Origin: Fen731 sp964354265
GTDB lineage: Bacteria; Actinomycetota; Humimicrobiia; Humimicrobiales; Humimicrobiaceae
NCBI GenBank assembly: GCA_964354265.1
Contig: CAYGYY010000097.1
Coordinates: forward strand, 1 to 6,716
Length of the DNA: 6,716 bases
Direction: 5' to 3'
The notes beneath the pieces were generated by a model. The model was given only the letters and a program-made list of their open reading frames with translations, ran no database searches and had not been told where the DNA came from. The translations under genes were made by a program, and so were the position numbers. Each line of letters starts with the position of its first letter. Position 1 is the first letter of the stretch. Positions 1 through 6,010 of this stretch are shown here, one piece after another.

Positions 1-65
1 TATGCATATGTTTTAATATAGCCCACTTTTTACAAGAAAACAGGAATTAATTATACCCAAAAAAT

Positions 66-1100
66 TTGTTAAACTCTAATAACAGTCTTATAATCTACAA
101 AATGATAAAAAAGCTTCTCATATTAGCAAGAAAAACTGTAAAAAAATTACTCTATCCTGTTATATACTCATACCCCGGTTATATATTATATGATTTTACT
201 GCAAGGCTTGGCGGGTATAAAAAAGAGAGGAAGCGTATCAATAAGATAATAGGATATTATCCCAATTTAAAAAACCCCCAGAGCTTTAATGAGAAGGTCT
301 TATGGAAAAAATTATATGACAGAAACCCGCTTCTTCCTATTGTCTCAGATAAATACAGGGTAAGGGAATACATAAGAGAGCTTTTTGGAGAGGCAGAAGC
401 TAACAGGATCCTTGTTCCATTGCTTTATGTAACAGGCAAACCCCAGGAAATTCCCTTTGATGATCTTTCAGGAGAATATATCATCAAGCCAAACCATGCA
501 TCAGGCCGCTTTATAATTGCAGAAAATATAGAAAACCAAAAAAGATATACTATTGTGGAAGGCAGCGAAAGCACCGTACTTTACGAATCAAAAGAAGCAA
601 GAAGCGAGATTATAACGACCCTTAAAAGGTGGCTCCTGCATCCATTTGGTTTTTATCTTCATGAATGGGCATACCAGAAAATAAAGCGCAGGATAATAAT
701 AGAAAAACTATTGCGCGACAGCAACGGCAAAATCCCAACTGACTATAAGTTTACAGTCTTTTACGGGGCATGCCATTCGATAATGGTTGTATATGACAGG
801 CTTATTGATAAAAGTATAGCACGCTATACGCCTGATTGGGAGTATATAAATGTCAAGGTGCGCATAAAGAAAGCAATTTATAGACCTAAACCAGAAAATC
901 TACAATCCTTATTATATTTAGCAGAATCCTTAGGCAAAAATTTTGACTTTATCCGTGCCGATTTATACTTACTGGATAAACATATATATTTTGGTGAGAT
1001 TACAAGTTACCCAGTAAGTGGCGCACTATACTTTAATCCAACGTCGTATGATTTTGAATTGGGATCAAAATGGAAATTGGTTCCTAAATACTGGAATTAA
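66..1100 (+). CDS. TupA-like ATP-grasp protein, probable surface-polymer biosynthesis
   Basis: Resembles the TupA-like ATP-grasp family (named for teichuronopeptide synthesis in alkaliphilic Bacillus). Members are predicted ATP-dependent ligases that attach amino acids or peptides to surface polymers in the cytoplasm. Numbering from TTG 66: the family N-terminal block is at 72-100 (SFNEKVLWKKLYDRN, then SDKYRVREY), a nucleotide-loop-like segment YIIKPNHASGRFII at 138-151, IIIEKLLRD with DYKF at 210-229, and the C-terminal block FDFIRADLYLLD at 293-304 followed by FGEITSYPVSG at 309-319. D299 and E311 are the likely metal/ATP ligands. It ends with the usual LGSKWKLVP. The length is normal for the family. 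The start is uncertain: TTG 66 and ATG 102 (residue 13) both lack a good Shine-Dalgarno, and ATG 102, giving MIKKLLILARKTVKK, looks more natural. The next gene follows after 38 bases, so they may be cotranscribed. Family assignment is firm; the acceptor substrate is unknown. Confidence 0.85.
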   Translation: MLNSNNSLIIYKMIKKLLILARKTVKKLLYPVIYSYPGYILYDFTARLGGYKKERKRINKIIGYYPNLKNPQSFNEKVLWKKLYDRNPLLPIVSDKYRVREYIRELFGEAEANRILVPLLYVTGKPQEIPFDDLSGEYIIKPNHASGRFIIAENIENQKRYTIVEGSESTVLYESKEARSEIITTLKRWLLHPFGFYLHEWAYQKIKRRIIIEKLLRDSNGKIPTDYKFTVFYGACHSIMVVYDRLIDKSIARYTPDWEYINVKVRIKKAIYRPKPENLQSLLYLAESLGKNFDFIRADLYLLDKHIYFGEITSYPVSGALYFNPTSYDFELGSKWKLVPKYWN

Positions 1101-1124
1101 TTGTAAACTTATGAAAATATTTTA

Positions 1125-1132
1125 TAGGAGGT
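1125..1132 (+). promoter_or_regulatory. Strong Shine-Dalgarno deciding a GTG start
   Basis: TAGGAGGT lies six bases before GTG 1139. The nearby ATG at 1148 would be about 15 bases away, which is too far. The site therefore fixes GTG as the start of the binding-protein gene. It is the best ribosome binding site on the + strand of this window. Confidence 0.85.
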
Positions 1133-1138
1133 AATATT

Positions 1139-2236
1139 GTGAAAAAAATGACATTTGCTGCAGCAGTATTTCCAATAATAATATCGGTTTTATTAATAAC
1201 AATACCTTTAATGGCAGGGTGTAAAACTACAACTCCAAAACAACTTGATGTCTATGTTTGGGAAGGATATCTGCCCAAATCAGTTGCCGCTCTATTTGAA
1301 CAGGAAACAGGAATAAAACTTAACATTTCTTTTATTGCTGACAGTGAAAAAATGCTGACTCTCCTGAAAGGCGGGGGGAAAGCAGATATTATTATGCCTA
1401 CAGATCCTAAAGTAAATTTATTTTATGCAAATGATCTTGTACAACCGCTTGATTTAGATAAGATTACAAATTATGAAAAAGTTTCTAAATCCTTAAGAGA
1501 GCAGCCCTGGGCAAAATGGGATGGCAACCAGATGGGCTCCGGAGAAGTCTATGCAATCCCATATGTATTTGGAACCAGCGGGTTAGCCATCAATACTTCC
1601 AAATATACAAAAAATATTGATAATATCAGCTGGGAAATTTTATTTGATACTGATTTAAAGGGTAAGGTGTCGTCAAGAAATTACATTACATCTGTATTAC
1701 TAATGCTGGATTTACTTGGCATACCCAGAGAAAACCTATTAACCGATACGGAGGGCACCCTTAATCAGATAAGAGACAAAACATTTGCGTTAAAAAATAA
1801 TGTTTTAAAATTTTATGACACATATGCTGAAATTATTGATCTAATGAAGAATGAAGAAGTCTGGGTAAGTTATATCCAGGACGGGCAAGGAAGAAAACTA
1901 TCTCAATTTGATCCCAAATTCAAATATGTTCTTCCAAAAGAAGGAGGACTTGGATGGACAGATACATTCATGATTCCAAAAGAAGCAGCAAATCCTGCTG
2001 TAGCTAATTTATTTATAGATTTCATGTTAAGGCCTGATATCGCAGCAATGGTAACAGACCAATCAGGTTTTAACACAACAGTAGAAGGCGCTCTGGACAT
2101 GACAAAGGATATTGATAAAGACCTTTATAGATTTACAGATGAACAGTTAGCAAAACTTAAATGGTCGCCAAGTTTTTCAGAAAAAGTAGTGTCCATTTAT
2201 TATGCGTTCTGGGAAGAGATTACAACAGTTCAATAG
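1139..2236 (+). CDS. PotD-like (polyamine-type) ABC substrate-binding lipoprotein
   Basis: Extracellular solute-binding protein of the spermidine/putrescine (PotD/PotF) type, tethered outside the membrane by a lipidated cysteine. A hydrophobic signal (about residues 5-24) ends in the lipobox LMAGC, with C28 as the lipidation site. The mature fold shows PotD-like landmarks in order: VYVWEGYLPKSVAALFEQETG (38-58 region), KADIIMPT (81-88), YAIPYVFGTSGLAIN (138-152), LPKEGGLGWTDTFMIP (265-280) and LFIDFMLRPD (291-300). W41, Y44, W273 and D275 align by eye with PotD W34, Y37, W255 and D257, which contact polyamine. The S-T-Y-Y segment of PotD is replaced here by T-D-P-K, and the acidic segment around PotD D168/E171 reads SSRNYITS with no acid. 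The ligand may therefore not be spermidine or putrescine. Start is GTG with an excellent ribosome site. No permease or ATPase gene is adjacent, which is unusual for this family. Confidence 0.88.
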   Translation: MKKMTFAAAVFPIIISVLLITIPLMAGCKTTTPKQLDVYVWEGYLPKSVAALFEQETGIKLNISFIADSEKMLTLLKGGGKADIIMPTDPKVNLFYANDLVQPLDLDKITNYEKVSKSLREQPWAKWDGNQMGSGEVYAIPYVFGTSGLAINTSKYTKNIDNISWEILFDTDLKGKVSSRNYITSVLLMLDLLGIPRENLLTDTEGTLNQIRDKTFALKNNVLKFYDTYAEIIDLMKNEEVWVSYIQDGQGRKLSQFDPKFKYVLPKEGGLGWTDTFMIPKEAANPAVANLFIDFMLRPDIAAMVTDQSGFNTTVEGALDMTKDIDKDLYRFTDEQLAKLKWSPSFSEKVVSIYYAFWEEITTVQ

Positions 2237-2311
2237 AAAAATAAATGATATGGCGGGAACTGAAGTATTATCTAATGTCACTTCTATAATTAGCAATATA
2301 ATTTAACGATT

Positions 2312-3712
2312 ATGAAAATCTCTTTTTTATATACTGAGATTAATCAGAAATTCGGGCCTCTATATTACCAGCATGGCATAGCCTCATTGTCAGCAGTTTT
2401 AAAAAAAGAAGCAGGAGACATATCCATCTCCCTTATACATCCTACCAGGGAAGCTGACCTTTCAGATTGTGAAGAATACCTTAAGAAAACAAAACCTGAT
2501 ATATTAGCTATTTACTCAACAGCAGAGCAGTTCCACTATATTAAAGAACTTGTCAGTAAAGTTCCTGAAGGCATATTTACAATTTGTGGAGGACCTCACC
2601 CGACTTGCTATCCTGCATGTATAGAAGAAATACCGCGTCTGGATGCAATCTGCATAGGAGAAGGAGAATATCCTTTGTTTGAGCTTGTAAGCGCCCTAAA
2701 TGATGGTAAAGACTACACCAGGATATTGAATCTGTGGGTAAGAAATAATGGAGAAATAATAAGAAATGAAACCAGGCCCTTCATTTCAAATTTGGATGGA
2801 CTTCCCTATGAGGACAGGGAACTTTTTAATTTGCAGGAAGCAATAGATAAATATGGATTTGCACAGTTGCGCTTTATGTCAACAAGGGGCTGCCCTTATC
2901 ATTGTACATATTGTTCAAACAGGCGGATAAGCCAGTCTCAGCCCGGTAGATATGTTAGATTTTTTTCCGCAGGGCGGATTATGAACGAATTGAATTACAT
3001 TAATCAAAAGTATAAGTTCGATGAAATATTCTTTGATGACGATATTTTTATGATGGATAAAAAAGTCCGTAAAGAATTCTGTGAAAGATACCCTAAAGAG
3101 ATTGGCAAGCCATTTGTCTTTTGCAGCCGTGTTGAGTTATGTAATGAAGAAATGCTTAGGGATTTGAAGTCTGCAGGCGGACGCAGGATTGATTTTGGCA
3201 TCGAGTCTGGTAATGAGGATATCCGTATTAACATTCTAAAGAGGCCTATGAAAAACAATCAGATCCTGAAAGCTATAAAAATGTCCAAACAAGTTGGCTT
3301 TCAAATTAAGACCCTGAACATGGTCGGGCTGCCAGAAGAAACTTACAAAAAATATTTAGATACTGTTAATTTGAGCCGTAAAATAAAACCTGATGTTGTG
3401 AGCATGTTTGTTTTCTATCCATATCCGGGAACTGAGTTATATGATTATTGCATTGAAAGAGGGTATTTTAATCCGGGTGAACCTCTGCCAAAAGGATATA
3501 TTTCGCGGAGAAGTTCATTACTGGACCTACCTTACTTCTCCAAAAAAGATATTGCGAAATGTTTCCAGAGATTTGGATTTGATGTTTTTAAGGGATTTTC
3601 AATATTAAAAGCTATAGGTTATGCAATTATTTATTCGAAATATGGCGAATTTTTCATACATATTACCGTATGGATTCGAAAAATCCAGGCAAAAATATTA
3701 TCAGGGTTTTAA
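2312..3712 (+). CDS. B12-binding-domain radical SAM protein (BchE-like class), substrate unknown
   Basis: Radical SAM enzyme with an N-terminal cobalamin-binding-like Rossmann domain (about 1-150: ICGGPHPT at 91-98, CIGEGEYPLFEL at 114-125). A radical SAM barrel follows (about 185-400). The [4Fe-4S] motif CPYHCTYC gives C194, C198 and C201. Other core signatures are FFDDDIFMMDKK (240-251), DFGIESGNEDI (294-304), LNMVGLPEET (335-344) and FYPYPGTELY (368-377). Length (466 residues) is typical. I see no DxHxxG motif in the N-terminal domain, so cobalamin may bind base-on without a histidine or not at all. Relatives include methyltransferases, cyclases and many uncharacterised proteins near polysaccharide or lipid genes. 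The C-terminal tail (about 425-466) is rich in aromatic and basic residues and could lie on a membrane. ATG 2312 is the first start after an in-frame stop at 2291; no clear Shine-Dalgarno precedes it. The stop overlaps the convergent gene's stop. Confidence 0.88.
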   Translation: MKISFLYTEINQKFGPLYYQHGIASLSAVLKKEAGDISISLIHPTREADLSDCEEYLKKTKPDILAIYSTAEQFHYIKELVSKVPEGIFTICGGPHPTCYPACIEEIPRLDAICIGEGEYPLFELVSALNDGKDYTRILNLWVRNNGEIIRNETRPFISNLDGLPYEDRELFNLQEAIDKYGFAQLRFMSTRGCPYHCTYCSNRRISQSQPGRYVRFFSAGRIMNELNYINQKYKFDEIFFDDDIFMMDKKVRKEFCERYPKEIGKPFVFCSRVELCNEEMLRDLKSAGGRRIDFGIESGNEDIRINILKRPMKNNQILKAIKMSKQVGFQIKTLNMVGLPEETYKKYLDTVNLSRKIKPDVVSMFVFYPYPGTELYDYCIERGYFNPGEPLPKGYISRRSSLLDLPYFSKKDIAKCFQRFGFDVFKGFSILKAIGYAIIYSKYGEFFIHITVWIRKIQAKILSGF

Positions 3713-3724
3713 TCAAAACCTTTT
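3705..3724 (+). terminator. Small hairpin over the convergent stop codons, possible intrinsic terminator
   Basis: GGTTTT (3705-3710), loop AATC (3711-3714) and AAAACC (3715-3720) form a perfect six-pair stem. It can be extended by a G-U pair (3704/3721) and an A-T pair (3703/3722). TTTT follows on the + strand, so the U run favours stopping + strand transcription. On the - strand the stem is not followed directly by a U run. Both stop codons (3710-3712 on + and 3709-3711 on -) fall inside the stem and loop. The stem is short and A+T rich, so termination efficiency may be modest. Confidence 0.5.
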
Positions 3725-4530
3725 ATCCATTCAATTTCTGATAGACCTTTATTAATTGCTGATAAAACATCTGTTTTATATTTTTCAAAACACTTTCTTG
3801 CCCATAAATAATGGACTCCTACAATTAAAACTGGAACTTCATTTATTCCTAATAATTTTACAATTGCCATCCTGTGGCGACCACCATTACCTCCAATTAA
3901 ATTTCCATTCCGACCTATAAACACTACAATTTCATCATCCTGACCTTTAGCTGATATTAAAACCGACTTTTTTCTTTTAAGATGCTTTTGGGTTTTATAT
4001 CCGTTATCACGAATATCTTCATATATTTTTATTAAATTTTTAAAATAATTATTAAGTGATTCTAAATTTTTATAACGACGACTGAACCCATACTTTTCCA
4101 ATTTGCGCAGAAAAAATTTATACTCTGTAGACTCCTGGTAGGGAATCCTATAAACAAATAATTCTTGAATTGATATTGAAGCCTCTGATATTTTTATCTT
4201 TGTATTGCCAGATTCTCCCTGCAGAATTTCTTCGTCAATATCCCAATCACCGTTAAAAATAAAATTTGTTCTTGGTTTTGGCGCACCTTTTCCAATTATA
4301 CTGGCGGTTATGATTTCAGGATTAATATAAATTATTTGAGAACCTATTATCTTTATAAGCTTGTTAGCCTGTTTATTAAAATTATTTTTAAATAATATAG
4401 CTATTGTTCTGTATTTAAGGTAGCTTATGCTATATTTTAAAAACCTTTTTATATTTCTGCTTATTTCTAATAGTTTAATTTTAATAAGCACTGTTTTTAT
4501 GAAATAATATAACTTATTTTTATAAGACAT
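3709..4530 (-). CDS. ParB-like 'GDWD/GGRHR' domain protein, function unknown
   Basis: Protein of 273 residues with the pattern I know from ParB/sulfiredoxin-fold-like proteins often found in surface-polysaccharide gene regions. NGDWDIDE at 93-100 is followed by a helical middle (about 135-185, including RDNGYKTQKHL). DDEIVVFIGRNGNLIGGNGGRHRMAI runs over 198-223 and KLLGINEVPVLIVGVHYLW over 225-243. GGRHRMA resembles the ParB box with conserved Arg-His-Arg (R218, H219, R220). Such domains bind nucleotide in ParB and related folds; no substrate is known for this branch. Residues 1-60 are rich in Lys, Arg and hydrophobics and may sit on a membrane. The start ATG 4530 has only a weak AAGTGAT-like site upstream. 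The gene is visibly more A+T rich than its + strand neighbours, which may mean separate ancestry. It lies 86 bases downstream of the phosphoesterase gene on the same strand. Confidence 0.7.
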   Translation of the reverse strand: MSYKNKLYYFIKTVLIKIKLLEISRNIKRFLKYSISYLKYRTIAILFKNNFNKQANKLIKIIGSQIIYINPEIITASIIGKGAPKPRTNFIFNGDWDIDEEILQGESGNTKIKISEASISIQELFVYRIPYQESTEYKFFLRKLEKYGFSRRYKNLESLNNYFKNLIKIYEDIRDNGYKTQKHLKRKKSVLISAKGQDDEIVVFIGRNGNLIGGNGGRHRMAIVKLLGINEVPVLIVGVHYLWARKCFEKYKTDVLSAINKGLSEIEWIKGFD

Positions 4531-4616
4531 AAGATCACTTTATTATAATAATTTAATTTTTTAGACTCAAAAATAAATTATTTATACAGAAAAAATATAA
4601 TTTATAGTTTGAACTT

Positions 4617-5684
4617 TCAATTAAATGATATTATTTTCTCCGTTACAGTTTTTCCACTTAAATCAATAACCATATAAATCCAGCTTTCGTTTTTAATATC
4701 AATGAGAATATAACCAGAAAAACCATCTTCCTCTTTGGTCCCACGGGGATCAGAGCCACAGCAGCCTGATATTATGTAAGTTGTATTTGAGTATTTGTTA
4801 ATATTAAATAAATGCTCATGTCCACTGAAAACTCCATCAACTTTAAATTCATTAAATAAATTTCTTACGTTATTTTGATTTTTTTTATCCGAAAAAGCTA
4901 AATGAAGTGAGCCGTCGGTTATACATTCTGGATTTAAAATAGAATAAACTGGCTGATGCAGAAAAACAAAAACTTTCTTCTCTCTGAGCTCTGATAATAA
5001 ATCTTTTAACCATTTCAGTTGTTCTCCGGATATTTCCCCCCGCTTTTCCTCATTAGCATCGAGTACTATAAAATACACATCCTTATACTCAAAATAAAAA
5101 TAAGATTTACTATCCTTATTTATTAATTTATTAAAATATGATCTTGTGACTTCTTTAGATACATCATGATCCCCTGGCGCTATATAGATTTTACAATCTA
5201 AAATTGATATAGCATCTAGAAAATCTAAAAATTGTCTCTTTATTATCTCATTGTCATCGGGTTTACCATGTATAATATCTCCGGTGCTAAAAACAAAATC
5301 AGGATTGCAACCTTTTACAAGTTCAAGGATCTTTAAAAATTGCTCTGGTTGTGGCGAGTCTCCGTCCTCAGGTCCATTGTCTCCAAATACTGTAAAACTA
5401 AAAATTATTTCATTTTTTTCTTCTAAATTCTCATTTTGCCTCTCTACCCCCTCTTCCTCAGAGTTCCCTATCGCCTTCTCTACCATTAATTGCTCATCTT
5501 CAACCGTCTCTGTGTCTTTTATAGTGTCACCTTCTGCAGAAGTATTTTCAAACTTTGTTTTCTCATCAATTACTGCTTTATTGTCACATCCATTATTTAT
5601 CATGGCGGTTACAAAAAGGACACAGGTAGATAATATGATGATAATAATAAAGTTTAAAAATATATAGAATTTACTTTTTTTCAT
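4617..5684 (-). CDS. Exported, anchored calcineurin-like metallophosphoesterase
   Basis: Calcineurin-like (Metallophos) phosphoesterase carried outside the cytoplasm. Residues 7-29 form a hydrophobic signal or anchor. C33 in MINNGC could be lipidated, but the lipobox is poor, so an uncleaved membrane anchor is equally possible. Residues 34-92 are a low-complexity linker rich in Glu, Asp, Thr and Asn. The catalytic domain follows: FGDNGP (D102), STGDIIHG (D136), APGDHDV (172-174), VFLHQPVY (H243) and VFSGHEHLF (H289, H291), in the canonical order of the dinuclear metal site. The third motif is GDHD rather than the usual GNHD/E, putting Asp in place of the metal-binding Asn. A Cys pair at 308-309 (SGCCGS) follows the last motif. 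Substrate is unknown: phosphomonoester, diester or nucleotide are all possible. ATG 5684 has no evident Shine-Dalgarno; the stop is TGA. Confidence 0.88.
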   Translation of the reverse strand: MKKSKFYIFLNFIIIIILSTCVLFVTAMINNGCDNKAVIDEKTKFENTSAEGDTIKDTETVEDEQLMVEKAIGNSEEEGVERQNENLEEKNEIIFSFTVFGDNGPEDGDSPQPEQFLKILELVKGCNPDFVFSTGDIIHGKPDDNEIIKRQFLDFLDAISILDCKIYIAPGDHDVSKEVTRSYFNKLINKDSKSYFYFEYKDVYFIVLDANEEKRGEISGEQLKWLKDLLSELREKKVFVFLHQPVYSILNPECITDGSLHLAFSDKKNQNNVRNLFNEFKVDGVFSGHEHLFNINKYSNTTYIISGCCGSDPRGTKEEDGFSGYILIDIKNESWIYMVIDLSGKTVTEKIISFN

Positions 5685-6010
5685 TGTTAATTAATTACTA
5701 AAACTAACTGAATCTTCTATCATAACTATCTTTTTAAATAGCTTTGATGTTAATCATGTTATAGGGTTAATTTACTGGAGATTATATCAAAAATTATGTG
5801 TAAATTAATTAAAATATTCTAAACTTATTTAATAATTGCAAGAAAAACAGGCTAAATTTTAAAATGAGATATTAAGGAATGAGATAACTTCAACAACTCA
5901 AAAAAAAATACAAAAATATATTGAAGATTTCAATAAATTACTAACTGGAGTATCTGCTTCAAAGAAGCTGCATTTTGCTGCTGTTAATAATAAAGACATA
6001 ATTATAATTA
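5685..6010. other. A+T-rich 326-base intergenic region with a coding-looking remnant
   Basis: This gap separates two genes on the - strand. It is dominated by TTAATT-like sequence and has no tRNA-like, riboswitch-like or strong terminator structure that I can see. A + strand frame is open from 5863 (after TAA 5860-5862) to TGA 6058-6060. Its first 50 or so codons read like protein: KKIQKYIEDFNKLLTG, then SASKKLHFAAVNNKD, then a run of Ile ending about 6010. It has no ATG, GTG or TTG in frame before this segment, so it may be the remains of a broken gene or chance. Near 6010 a weak A+T stem pairs 5984-5991 (TTAATAAT) with 6007-6014. A direct repeat AATGAGATA occurs at 5863-5871 and 5878-5886. 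Confidence 0.4.
5781..5789 (-). promoter_or_regulatory. Possible extended -10 promoter for the phosphoesterase gene
   Basis: Read on the - strand this is TGATATAAT, a perfect TATAAT with the extended -10 TG element. The hexamer 17 bases upstream (ATTAAT) is a poor -35; a TTTACA exists but is only 12 bases away. Transcription would begin near 5774 and leave a leader of about 90 bases before ATG 5684. In such A+T-rich sequence a chance match is a real possibility. Confidence 0.35.

Noticed and set aside
1..65. Tail of an upstream gene at the left edge
   Set aside because: All three + strand frames stop within the first 50 bases, and no frame gives enough sequence to identify a protein.
1903..2100. 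Open frame of 65 codons on the - strand inside the binding-protein gene
   Set aside because: Lies wholly within a well-supported gene, has no recognisable domain or ribosome site, and is best seen as a shadow frame.
2237..2311. Possible terminator after the binding-protein gene (GAAGT ... ACTTC)
   Set aside because: Only five pairs with a 13-14 base loop and no U run; not convincing, so cotranscription with the radical SAM gene is left open.
3004..3258. Open frame of 84 codons on the - strand inside the radical SAM gene
   Set aside because: The opposite frame carries conserved radical SAM motifs over the same bases; this one is a Ser/Leu/Ile-rich shadow.
3408..3608. Open frame of 66 codons on the + strand in another frame of the radical SAM gene
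   Set aside because: No ribosome site and no domain, and it overlaps the conserved PYPGTELY region of the real gene.
4531..4616. Promoter for the ParB-like gene (TTGAAA with TATTTT 17 bases on, - strand)
   Set aside because: The -10 matches only four of six bases in very A+T-rich sequence where such matches are common.
5251..5667. Open frame of 138 codons on the + strand opposite the phosphoesterase N-terminal half
   Set aside because: Its Ser-rich content mirrors the acidic Glu/Asp linker codons on the other strand, and it has no independent coding evidence.
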